From Ostrinia nubilalis (taxonomy: Eukaryota > Arthropoda > Insecta > Lepidoptera > Crambidae): a DNA stretch of 64,000 bases. Made by a program: the position numbers and the translations under genes. Every line of letters begins with the position of its first letter. Position 1 is the stretch's first letter. Below are positions 47,026-57,994 of this stretch, one piece after another. A model generated the notes under the pieces. It saw nothing but the letters and a program-made list of their open reading frames with translations. It was not told the origin of the DNA and did not search any database. The DNA lies in contig NC_087096.1 in the NCBI RefSeq assembly GCF_963855985.1, positions 10,912,001 through 10,976,000 of the forward strand, written 5' to 3'.

Positions 47026-48624
47026 CGGAGCGTGGAAAGAGGAGATAGCGTAGCAAAAGTCTACGTGTTCGGCGAGGATAGTTAACCTATCCATGATGTT
47101 GCCTTCGCCATTAGTCGCGCGCAGTTTTGCGGCGATCACAAACATCTCGCCGACATTAATTTGGCCAAAGAAGTCTCTGACCAACTTAATGTCAGCCGCA
47201 GGTGAATGTGAAGGCTGGGGCTTGGCCTGAGGGGCCGGGACTTTGTGGGCTGGTGCCTTAGGGGCAGGGGGACTTGGGTTAGGCGCCTGTTGGGTAGGTG
47301 CCTTTGGCGTAGCCTTAGGGGCTGGATGGGGTTGAGGAGCCTGCTGGAGCGCGGGTGGGGCCACAGCTGTTTGGGTGGGTGTGGGAGTAAGGCTGGCAGC
47401 CTGGGTGTAGGCCAGAGGCCTAGCCCAAGCATTGGGCCTGTTGGGGCGGAGGCTAGGAGCCTCACTTGCTACCGCAAAGTTGCGAGTAGCATTGATCTGC
47501 CTGGGGGCAGAGGGGATGGGGGCACGCGGCTGAGTGCGTGGAGCCCGGGGACAACCGCGATAATTCGCAGGATGACCCTGGCTACCACACAGTATGCAGC
47601 TCGGTGGTTCGGTGGCTGTGGCCTTGTCACGGACACAGTCGGCTGTGCCGTGATCGCCTAGGCACTTGACGCACCTAGGACGGGCGTGACAATTACGGGC
47701 AGCGTGCCCGTAATGTTGACAGCGGTGGCACTGGCCGGGAGCGCCGCGCTTTCGGGGTGGCTCAACTTTGAGCCCGGAGATGAAGCAAACCGTTTTCAAA
47801 TTGAAAATCGATTTCGCTTCGTTGGAATAGTCCAAGACTACTTGGACAAGGTCAAATGGTTCACGTGTACGAGTCCTGTACAGACGGTGAACCTGTTTGA
47901 CGGGAAAGTTTTGTGCCTTGAGGTCGGCCAAGATGGAGGCGGAGTCTAGCTCCTTGGGAAGGCCACGGATAACAACCCGCAGCTCCCTTTCCTCCTCGCG
48001 AGGGAAGGTATGATAACCGATACGGTTTTCATCAAGGAATCGAGTTAGGGCTCGGTGCTCGTCCGAGGTGGACAAGGACACCTTAATGCCTACATTGCAC
48101 GACTTAGCGTGCGAGAAATTGATGTGGCGCTCCTTGAGCGCGCCGGAAATTTTGTTCCAGGACGCCTTGTCCTGGACAAAGACTGGGGGGACTCTGGCAG
48201 TCCGGCCGGTGCTCGACTGCGAGCCGGAGGGCTGGGAAGATTGCGAGGGCTGGGATAGGCCCGAGTTGGCCTTCAGCGCCTTCGCAGGGGGGGAAGGAGG
48301 GGGAGAGGCCGCGGATTTGCGGGTCCTCTTCGGACGACTGACGGTGGTGAAGCCACCGTCATCGGCGTCTGAGACAGAGTCACATTCCATGTCCCTACTG
48401 GGGGCATGGGATTGGTGATCTATCACAATAGAGTGCTCGTTCGTGAGCGGGATTGGTAGCGGGGCCGAGTTAGGATCGCACATGGCGTCCTCGGGACATG
48501 ACGGGGAAGCAGGCTCCTCATAGACGGAGCTTGCGAGGGATTTTGCCCGTATGTGGGCTTTAAACCCGGAGAGAACCTCCGGGTGAGTGGCCCGGAGGAA
48601 CTTTAATAGTTCCTCCGTGTCCAT
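47023..48624 (-). CDS. Jockey-type ORF1: Gag-like nucleic-acid-binding protein (533 aa)
   Basis: I choose ATG 48624-48622 (MDTEELLKFL), since the frame upstream is open but reads like UTR. The N-terminal half is Ser/Pro-rich. A domain resembling PRE_C2HC (about residues 200-295, around RVVIRGLPKEL) is followed by Cys/His knuckles, the first being C299-x2-C302-x4-H307-x4-C312, then two more. The tail is Ala/Pro/Gln-rich. Its TAA stop shares bases with the ORF2 ATG. It should bind element RNA and chaperone the particle to DNA. Confidence 0.92.
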   Translation of the reverse strand: MDTEELLKFLRATHPEVLSGFKAHIRAKSLASSVYEEPASPSCPEDAMCDPNSAPLPIPLTNEHSIVIDHQSHAPSRDMECDSVSDADDGGFTTVSRPKRTRKSAASPPPSPPAKALKANSGLSQPSQSSQPSGSQSSTGRTARVPPVFVQDKASWNKISGALKERHINFSHAKSCNVGIKVSLSTSDEHRALTRFLDENRIGYHTFPREEERELRVVIRGLPKELDSASILADLKAQNFPVKQVHRLYRTRTREPFDLVQVVLDYSNEAKSIFNLKTVCFISGLKVEPPRKRGAPGQCHRCQHYGHAARNCHARPRCVKCLGDHGTADCVRDKATATEPPSCILCGSQGHPANYRGCPRAPRTQPRAPIPSAPRQINATRNFAVASEAPSLRPNRPNAWARPLAYTQAASLTPTPTQTAVAPPALQQAPQPHPAPKATPKAPTQQAPNPSPPAPKAPAHKVPAPQAKPQPSHSPAADIKLVRDFFGQINVGEMFVIAAKLRATNGEGNIMDRLTILAEHVDFCYAISSFHAP

Positions 48625-49534
48625 GGCATGGAGGGTGTATTCGCGACGCGTGAATCTACGCCGGTTCGCAAGTCGCAACCACCGAGAAGAGCCGGCAAGA
48701 AACTCGGTGGTTATAGCGGTGTGTAAGTCCCGCACAGTCGGTGTAAACCGAGCGGGGTGTGTCGGAAAAGTGTGCCCTAACCAATGTAACTACGCCGCAA
48801 CGTAGCAACGCCGCGACGTAGGGTGAGTACCTACTCCTAGCAGTCCTTCAGGAGGGCCCCGGTCGCAAAAACAACCAGGGATACGCTCCTTCAGGGATGG
48901 AAAGTAGGGAGGGGTAGGGGGGGTCACGCCCGGCAGTGAAAAGACTGTGAAACCGAGTGTCTCAAGGGCGAGGAGGAACGCCTCACCCTCTCAAACGTGC
49001 CTTCCAGGAGGCCAAGGTTCACAGCCTAATATACCGGCGGCGGCAGGAAATTTCAGCGCCTTGAAAAAGGCACTGTCGGTCGCTCCCAATCGAACCGAAC
49101 CGCCTTTAGAAAGGCGTTTAACTACGCTTGTTCGTTATCACCGTTAGGTATCCCAAGCGCAGCCGCGGGCAAGCCACGTAATTGTGACAAAACACCACAG
49201 AAACAAGACTCGCAGAGCGAGGGCGATAAGCTCGACGAACTCGGAGCGCAGCGCATGCGAGCGGGCGGGCGAGGCGGAGCGCACGTCCGTACCGTGCGAG
49301 CGATGCGAAGCGAATCTGATCTTGAGCGACGCTAAGTCTATGAAGCTCTAATATCAGCCCACCGTGTGACGTAGACGTGATGAGTCGAGTTAACACAACG
49401 CAAACGACGCACAGTGGGCGAGAAATCGACCTCCCCTTTCATAGGATTTTGAAAAAAAAAGTGGTCCCTGACAAGACAGAAATTTGGTAAAATGGTCCCT
49501 CGTGACTTAAAGGTTAGGAACCACTGTTCTATTC

Positions 49535-51489
49535 TCTAGGCATTATGTGAGCTTTTTAAGCTTGTGCACCGTTTCAATTATTTTACAATGATTTTTTCTT
49601 TTGAAAATAGTAGGTACCTAGATACCATTAAATTAATGTAGGTAACCATTAATGTGACTTGCGAAAGATAATTTTTTATAAGCCCAACTATACAATAATC
49701 TGTGTCACAGGCAATTAGCAAAGTTAGAATAAGATAAGTTTGACTATGTCCCTGATTATGGGTTCATTAAAACTTTTTACATTTATGTTATGTGCTTGTA
49801 AAAGTTTAGTGTTATTTGCTAATGTGATCAGTTGATGTGTACGGTAATTAAGATAACTAATATAGATTAAAGTAGTTTAATATTTTATTCTTGTCGTTAA
49901 CGAGACAGTCTCGACATGATGGATCTCCCGCAGACGAGCTAAAGAGATTAATTAGCCACTTAAATCTTATTTTCAGGTCTTTGTTAGTTCCAATTTTCTT
50001 CAGCAACTTGCCCAATTACTATGTCGCTCTGATTACAGATTACGCAGTCAAGGTTGTCTACTTGAAGGTGGTCTTTATAAACATTAGTTTCGGGGGAGAA
50101 AAATTACGCAACCAATACGTGACTTTTCTATGTCCAAACTTTTTCTCGTTACACTATAGAGACCACAGTCATATTCTACATGAGACTCATTATCATTTAA
50201 TTCAGAAAAATAAAGGATAATGATTTTATTGCTGTGTAATGCAATGTAAAAATAAGTATAGCTTTTCTCAATTCGACGAGTAAGTCACAATCAATCTTTA
50301 AGCAACGAATCCCGAAAAGGAAAAGTGTTTCTATTTTATATTCGGATTTCCGGTATTCGTTACATTGTCATGGATAGTGCATTCTTTAAAGGTTGGCAAC
50401 CCTGCATCGCACAAAGCCACCAGAATTACTAGTATTGGCTTTGCGCTTCACCGCATTGATCTCGTTTGCTCCACCGTTGTACATATTTGTTTCAGCGAAT
50501 TCTTCTCACATCTGAAGAACTTGTTAAATCAATGTTTTCTCAGGTCATGATTACATGCAATACTGAAAAATTCGACGTCTTTATAAATTTTTCCTACAAT
50601 CCATTTGATTTGACGCAGACATTTTAAAAAAAAAAATGGGGCGCTTTAGCTCCAATCATACCATATCTTCATTGATTGTACGATTACATACATACCTAAC
50701 ATGTGTATAAAAATGCATAAATTAATCCGTGCCGTGTAAAAATAAAGTAGTTTATATTTTTCAAGAGACGTCGCGTCGGTTAAATTAAAATTAAATTAAA
50801 AGAGAATAAGTTAATAAAAAACGTTAAAGTGAGATTTAAATTAGGAGAATTGTGCAGGAAAAGTGTGATTTCCATCATTAAGTCAAGGGACGGGAATCGA
50901 TAAGAGAGAAGACAAAGAACGATCCTCAAGGTTGGTATCAAAGTTGGACATCAAGCTAATTGCGGTGGACGGTCACTGTGCCACCCAACTTTTCTTTGTG
51001 GAATTTACTTTGTTTTGTCGCTGTGAGTTTCTTAGGTTTCATTTACAGCAATGGAATATTATTATGAGGAAGACAATTTATTTTTTCACCAAATAAATTA
51101 GTAAAAGGAATATCCATGTCTTATTTGCCTAACTTTATTATTCATATCATCTAGTCTGCTATGTAAGGTCTTGTTTTCCGATATTCATGTGTTGTTATAT
51201 TTTATCGATCCTTTCAATTTTACCACTTTTTTAAATCCTGCAACAAATTTAATTAGAATGGGTCAAATCAAATGGGTCTTTTTACAGAGTTGTTTTGTAT
51301 TAGACACCATACCAAATGATGTCTTGAACGGTTATCCTTTGAATCAACCAAACTCGTAGGTATCATAATTCACTTTGTACCTAAATCTTTCACATTGATA
51401 TCTCGTTACAAATGCCCATTTCATATTTCAATCCTTTCCGAATGGGTTTGTAAACATATTTCGAACATTTTACTTTCACAAACGCGGTG
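49535..51489. other. AT-rich noncoding stretch
   Basis: No gene recognised. The 109-codon frame at 49891-50220 has random composition and no splice or domain support. Confidence 0.5.
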
Positions 51490-51493
51490 AGCT

Positions 51494-52735
51494 TGTTAGA
51501 TTTTCAGGCATTAGTCATTTGTAAATTAGGAAATATTAATGTATTAATGCAGATTCTTTAAATAATAAAGTTACCACAAAAAGAAGAATAATAATAAGCA
51601 AAATCTAGCATAAATACTTTATGTTATATTCCTATCATATCGTTTTATACCGTGGAAATATATAGGACTGTAATTTAATAAATAAGCAAGTTCCAAATTA
51701 AAAATCCAATTTCAAATTCAAATAGTTTATTCAGTATAAAGCCCTTTTCCAGGGCACTTATACACGTCCCAAATATAGCTTGCCCTACCACCACTTCGGG
51801 ACAACATGGGCTGGTGCTGAGAAGAAGTGGCGGAAGAAACTCAGTCACCTTTGTCAGCCTCTTTTCCAACCAGTTACAACAATTTATAACTTATATAAAA
51901 ATGAGTAATCTAGCAGTAATTAAGTCTTATTTATTATTAACATTTTGACGGTATTCTGTATAACCAGTATTTATAATCAAACACACAGAACACAAGTTCT
52001 AAGTTAGGTTACGTTAAGTCTTAGGTTTAGGTTAGGTTACGACTTAGGTTTTTGTACCATAACACAACCGGCAACTATAAGCATTGTCCTTCTTTATACT
52101 GGTCATCAAACTACCGACCCGACCCCGTGGCATGTCACCATCAATTGGCCAGGTGTCAATATAATAGGCCTGGCGCAGCCACATAGCCAGGTGTTAATAC
52201 AATATCACAATAATACAATACAATTACACAACAAGCATAATAATAGTACCAATAAACAATGTATACTTAACTTTGGTCAGCATCACCTCAAAGATCCGTC
52301 CAGACTGCTCTCCATGAGAAATTCCATCTATTTATACCCAAATTCTCCCTCTTTTTACTCAACTCCGATTGGTCGGCCTAAAACGACCAATCAGAACAGT
52401 CGACCAATCACAGCACAGTATTTTATAACTATTTTTATTCGGAAGCGGAAGTTGGAGTTTCTCATTTTACAATATATTAAAAATAGGGTAATATTATCTT
52501 TCATATTTAGAATCGGTGATCTTAATTAAATTCTGAATTATTAAAAACCCAAAAACCTTACAATAAATTCTAATTTACGAATTATATAAATCTGAATTTT
52601 AATCTGTCAGTTAATATGGCGGCTGTGCAATGTTTTGTGTGTGTATTGTTTAACAAGTTAAATAGTGTACCAATTATACATATTTACCATGGAATATTAA
52701 CATAAATCAGGTATGTACATATAAATATCCTAACA
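51494..52735 (-). repeat. LTR of a noncoding LTR element, 3' copy (1242 bp)
   Basis: Termini TGTTAG..CTAACA. It matches 56190-57431 in length and, as far as read, in every base. It contains an internal segment (about 51715-51870) that looks like a dispersed lepidopteran LINE/SINE tail (CACCACTTCGGGACAACATG). The small frames at 51675-51869 and 52191-52529 recur in the other LTR and are not genes. Confidence 0.9.
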
Positions 52736-52898
52736 CGGCCATACTGACAAGTACTTCGCTCTCGAAGTACTAAAGATCAAATTCTAGCAGCTTGTCGTTT
52801 CGAAAACTTCAACGTTATCTTTCCCTTGCCAAAATTTCATTAAGAAATAAATCTGTCCTTCGACAATATAAACAATATTAATATCATAGTTAAATTCA

Positions 52899-53345
52899 CC
52901 TGGTCGCAACCAGTCTTACACCTGATCGTCGTCAGTCCATCTGTCCACCTGGCTGGGACCAGTCCACCTGGCCGTAACCAGTCCACCTGATCGCAACCAG
53001 TCCTCCCGGCTGGGACCAGTCCACCTGATCGCAACCAGTCCACCTGGCTGGGACCAGTCCACCTGATCGCAGCCGGTCCACCCCGGCTGGGACCAGTCCA
53101 CCTGATCGCAACCAGTCCACCTGGCTGGGACCAGTCCACCTGATCGCAACCGGTCCACCCGGTTGGGACCAGTCCACCTGATCGCAACCAGTCCACCTGG
53201 CTGGGACCAGTCCACCTGATCGCAACCGGTCCACCTGGCTGGGACCAGTCCACCTGATCGCAACCGGTCCACCTGGCTGGGATCAGTCCACCTGATCGCA
53301 ACCAGTCCACCCGGCTGGGACCAGTCCACCTGATCGCAACCAGTC
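52899..53345. repeat. Dimeric 19/38-bp minisatellite
   Basis: Alternating 19-bp units CCACCTGATCGCAACCAGT and CCACCTGGCTGGGACCAGT form a 38-bp higher-order period, repeated about ten times with a few variants. Because 38 is not a multiple of three, the minus strand is open in all three frames (156, 145 and 100 codons) with the same peptides; none is a gene. Confidence 0.93.
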
Positions 53346-56172
53346 TTTAACATTACAGTCTAGTCGTAAGTCTGACCTAACATTTGGTTAATTTATCCAC
53401 CGCGTCAACCTCGGCACGCCCCTGCCGCGACGATCTAGCTGACCAGTGATTCCAACGAGGAGCGATAAAATAACCGTCCAGAGGCAGAAGGCTCCTGAAG
53501 TCCGGTAGGTAGGATCGCTACAAACCTTTGTTCAGGAAAGTCTTTGTCACAAAAGTCACAGTTCAAGTCTCAAGTCCAGGTTTTTAAAAAAAACCTCCTA
53601 CCCCATCGCGAATCAGTACCAACCCTCGCAATCATCTGCTGCCCATGATCACTTATTGGCACCAATACACGATAAACCAGCAGATATATAAATAGTTTTA
53701 TACGATTTGTGTAATGGGTATCATTTTAAAAAAAAAGAAACGACAAACTACTAAATGACAAACATTTTAGGACCAACTAATGATTGGTTAAGTTTCTATC
53801 GTACATTCGTTTTGTTACACAAAATGATTACAAAGTAGTTAATCATAAAATACCTCAATCTTTCGGTCAGCTCTGACATCTTATCTCTATCAATCATTTC
53901 CTTGGGCCAATACTGATAATTTTCTTAAGCAACTATAATCAACGCTTATTTTCATTCCTCTCAGAGCAAAACAATTGTCCGTAAACAGGGACCACATTAT
54001 GCAATATTATTTCTCAAATTACAAATGGAATAAGGTCCTTTGAATTAAAGATACCTACAACTTTTTTAACCAATGGTCTTGGGACACGTAGATATACCTA
54101 CTAAATCACTTACTTGTAATGTTAGAATATTACTAGGTCTCGAAAGCCGTGTAAAAGAAACAAACCATTTCATTTATTATTGGGCCCCTTTCTAAAGAGA
54201 CAAATAGTATCGAATAATGTCTTAAAATAACTAGATCCTTACTGAAAATTATACGGAGTTTAGCAAAGTTTAGAAAAAGTGAGGTTTAGTTATAAACAAT
54301 GTTATACCAAGTGGCCTGATTTTAATGTGAATATTTTATTTCCTGTTTTAATAATAATGTTTGTTTATTTCTATTCTAACTACTAACAAGAGAAAGATGA
54401 ATGAAGAAGAACAACATTAACTTAATACGAAATGCCGACAAATAAATATTATTATTTTTTACACAATTGTTTTGTATTTAGTCGATAATCGACACCAAAG
54501 TTAGTTATATTTAAAATGTTTTAAGTAATTTATTGACAGTGTCAATGGTTGGAACCATCATCAAGGGTTCTGCTATTTCTAATCATGTAAAATAATTTAC
54601 TATGTATGATTAATCGATTCTGTTTTAGTCAGTTGTCCATTTAAAAACATGTAAACACCGGAAAGAAATGTAATAGTGACGAATCATCTCGTAAAATGAA
54701 ATTAATGTAGTATCTAGGCACCTATAGATCGCCGAGGTAATTTAACTAGATAATTATTAATAACATACCTTTCTTTCATTGTTAACCCAATGCCTTGAAA
54801 AATAAAATAAAAAATATCAAATTTTTTTTTTTTTCAGAAATTATATTGACCGTTTGCCATTATAAGTATTTATTCTCGTCTAAAGAAAATGTTGTGTAAT
54901 TAAAGCTAGAGTCGAGGATTTGTGTTTATGGTGTAATTGTATGTAAACGTATCTATTTGTTTATATTGCTATCGGTTTCTAATTAATCAAGGTATATAAT
55001 TATCAAGTAGGTACATCATTCAATAGTTATTGTATACTATTACATGATATATTTGCTACACTGATTTTTAGCAAACGAGATTTTTTTTTTAAATACCTTT
55101 TAACCTTGAAATAGTAGTGTTACTTTGTTGTTAAATTTTTCATAATACGTTCGGCCAATCTGACATTCAATTACAAATTATTATGCGTTGAGCATATCAG
55201 AGACAGCATAAATATTACATTCCACTGGATGGATGTACCGGTAGTAATCATGTAATAAACCAAGTGTTTTTAATAGTGTAAGTAAACTAAATTTAGAAAA
55301 ACCATCAATCAAGATTAGGATATGTCCATAGCCTATAATGGATTATATGAGTCTGAATGGCATGAAGGGGTAAAGCAGCAGACTACAGATAAATACCACA
55401 AGACTAGAAGAAAGACTTATCGAATATAATACATCCAAAAGAAGGAAATAACTAGACACGGTGTTAAATCATACGGGCGGTGAGATAAAGAGAAGAAGAA
55501 AAAACGTAGTGAATATATTATACGATTTTTTTTAAAATTGTTTTTGAAATTTATTTTATTTTATTAGTCAATTTGTCCCGACATATTTTCAAATATAATA
55601 TTGTAGTTTAAATCTGATAAATTTTAGTTGTATTTGGTATCTAACTATGCGATTTTTTAATATGAAAACTATTTTTGATGTTTTCATACACAATGTATTT
55701 TGATTATTGGAATAAATTTCATGCTTTGTTTTATTTTTTTCAATCTGACAAAGTCCCCCTATTTTCGACCATAAGTTAAACAACACTGTCATACTAGGAC
55801 TATTTACTGCTAGTACAATTCTGCTCTGAGGGATGTTTCTTAGATTTGATATTATACTAGAGCACAGCGATATCAGTTCAGATGGGTGTTACAATTTCAC
55901 AACTTAATAAATACTAAAGCAAAGCCCCTAAGAGCCTTACCGGCCTTTGCGACGTCACCAAGCTGCTCCATCAAAACACCTTCGATCTTTCTTCGAAGTA
56001 TTTGCACCACCCTTCTGCACCGCTGCCGCCGGCCACTGGCTCGAAGGCTGGCAGCACCACGTCTTCATCAGGTCTTCGGTTCGAGAAAGCAGCATCCCAT
56101 ACGGTTTTCAGGTCTGAGCCAGAGAGCAGGTTCCATTCTGAAACTTAGATAAGGACGTATTAGCAAAAGTGC

Positions 56173-56189
56173 TCGAATCCCACTTCTGA
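56173..56189 (-). promoter_or_regulatory. tRNA-Leu-like primer-binding site of the LARD-like element
   Basis: On the minus strand, directly after the 5' LTR, TCAGAAGTGGGATTCGA is complementary to the T-arm and acceptor stem of insect-type tRNA-Leu, whose 3' end reads TCGAATCCCACTTCTGA before its last bases. The match starts several bases inside the tRNA end, not at CCA. The tRNA sequence is recalled, not searched. Confidence 0.6.
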
Positions 56190-57431
56190 TGTTAGATTTT
56201 CAGGCATTAGTCATTTGTAAATTAGGAAATATTAATGTATTAATGCAGATTCTTTAAATAATAAAGTTACCACAAAAAGAAGAATAATAATAAGCAAAAT
56301 CTAGCATAAATACTTTATGTTATATTCCTATCATATCGTTTTATACCGTGGAAATATATAGGACTGTAATTTAATAAATAAGCAAGTTCCAAATTAAAAA
56401 TCCAATTTCAAATTCAAATAGTTTATTCAGTATAAAGCCCTTTTCCAGGGCACTTATACACGTCCCAAATATAGCTTGCCCTACCACCACTTCGGGACAA
56501 CATGGGCTGGTGCTGAGAAGAAGTGGCGGAAGAAACTCAGTCACCTTTGTCAGCCTCTTTTCCAACCAGTTACAACAATTTATAACTTATATAAAAATGA
56601 GTAATCTAGCAGTAATTAAGTCTTATTTATTATTAACATTTTGACGGTATTCTGTATAACCAGTATTTATAATCAAACACACAGAACACAAGTTCTAAGT
56701 TAGGTTACGTTAAGTCTTAGGTTTAGGTTAGGTTACGACTTAGGTTTTTGTACCATAACACAACCGGCAACTATAAGCATTGTCCTTCTTTATACTGGTC
56801 ATCAAACTACCGACCCGACCCCGTGGCATGTCACCATCAATTGGCCAGGTGTCAATATAATAGGCCTGGCGCAGCCACATAGCCAGGTGTTAATACAATA
56901 TCACAATAATACAATACAATTACACAACAAGCATAATAATAGTACCAATAAACAATGTATACTTAACTTTGGTCAGCATCACCTCAAAGATCCGTCCAGA
57001 CTGCTCTCCATGAGAAATTCCATCTATTTATACCCAAATTCTCCCTCTTTTTACTCAACTCCGATTGGTCGGCCTAAAACGACCAATCAGAACAGTCGAC
57101 CAATCACAGCACAGTATTTTATAACTATTTTTATTCGGAAGCGGAAGTTGGAGTTTCTCATTTTACAATATATTAAAAATAGGGTAATATTATCTTTCAT
57201 ATTTAGAATCGGTGATCTTAATTAAATTCTGAATTATTAAAAACCCAAAAACCTTACAATAAATTCTAATTTACGAATTATATAAATCTGAATTTTAATC
57301 TGTCAGTTAATATGGCGGCTGTGCAATGTTTTGTGTGTGTATTGTTTAACAAGTTAAATAGTGTACCAATTATACATATTTACCATGGAATATTAACATA
57401 AATCAGGTATGTACATATAAATATCCTAACA
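56190..57431 (-). repeat. LTR of a noncoding LTR element, 5' copy (1242 bp)
   Basis: Direct repeat of 51494-52735 at a constant 4696-bp offset from end to end. A 4-bp target duplication AGCT flanks the pair (51490-51493, 57432-57435). The tRNA-Leu-like primer site next to this copy makes it the 5' LTR on the minus strand. Confidence 0.9.
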
Positions 57432-57435
57432 AGCT

Positions 57436-57994
57436 CATAAAGAAATCAATCACGTAGCGATCGCTGGCGGCGCCACTCGGCCGCGAGATAATGCGTTATT
57501 TATTGCGCGCATACGTCAGGTGCTCCAATCCAAACGAGATTAGCCCTGCACCTGAGCCGAATATTCAATTCTCAATATTAACAAATAGATAATTTTATTA
57601 TCTGATTACGAGATAGGAATACGTCAAACCAAATAACCCGTAGAAATCTTCAAGACTAGGGCCGTCTCATCACTCGATAAAGTCGGTGGTTGCCTATTAG
57701 AAAACGAAAAAAGAAATTAGCTATAAATATAAATTAGAGGACTCGTAGTTTATTGCAACTCTGAAGCTAATAAGTACGAGTAATCAAAACATCAATTATC
57801 CTCATTAATATTTACGAAGACATTATAATAATATAATCTCAAAAGCCTAATAAGTAATTTATTACTAAGCTATAGAATAGATACTCGAATGAATCCTATT
57901 TAGTTCGGCTTACGAGTAAGTTAAATGACTACAGTAAAATATGATCTTAGGTATATTCTGTTATTGTTGTAATAAATAAATAATACGGTACGAT
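57436..57994. other. Spacer between the LTR element and the hAT-like element
   Basis: A short GC-richer patch (57455-57535) and then AT-rich sequence. Nothing recognised. Confidence 0.5.

Larger units (their letters stand above)
43714..49321 (-). mobile_element. Full-length Jockey-type non-LTR retrotransposon
   Basis: On the minus strand the element runs from 49321 (5') to a poly(A) tail seen as a T-run at 43714-43737. A 12-bp target duplication TTGAGCGACGCT flanks it (43702-43713 and 49322-49333). The uninterrupted target is visible in inverted form in the left hAT arm (about 34131-34184), which confirms both boundaries. It has a GC-rich 5' UTR of about 700 bp (48625-49321), ORF1 and ORF2, both open. 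I assign it to the Jockey group from the ORF2 motifs and the ORF1 zinc-knuckle architecture; the exact clade needs a tree. Confidence 0.92.
34045..49526. mobile_element. hAT-like inverted-repeat element split by two retrotransposons
   Basis: The left end CAGTGGTTCTTAACC (34045) is matched by the inverted right end GGTTAGGAACCACTG (ending 49526), a hAT-type terminus. Flanks TTCTAGTC (34037-34044) and TTCTATTC (49527-49534) agree at 7 of 8 bases, as expected for an old hAT target duplication. Without the BEL/Pao and Jockey insertions the element is about 2 kb. Its left arm (34045 to about 34535) is inverted relative to 35214-35575 and to the reassembled right end. A roughly 680-bp middle (34540-35213) has no intact transposase. 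Confidence 0.8.
51494..57431 (-). mobile_element. Nonautonomous LTR retrotransposon (LARD-like, 5.9 kb)
   Basis: Two apparently identical 1242-bp LTRs enclose a 3454-bp interior (52736-56189) with no Gag or Pol frame. The interior holds the 38-bp minisatellite at about 52899-53345 and otherwise AT-rich noncoding sequence. The lack of coding capacity with long LTRs fits a large retrotransposon derivative that borrows proteins in trans. I see no clear polypurine tract next to the 3' LTR. The parental family is unknown; a 4-bp duplication is common to Ty3/Gypsy and some BEL/Pao. Confidence 0.82.

Noticed and set aside
52840..53353. Three overlapping minus-strand frames of 100-156 codons with Trp/Gly/Pro repeats
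   Set aside because: They are the three-frame translation of the 38-bp minisatellite, not a protein.
51494..57431. Segmental duplication instead of LTR pair
   Set aside because: TG..CA inverted termini, exact equal length, a 4-bp target duplication and an adjacent tRNA-Leu-like primer site favour LTRs.
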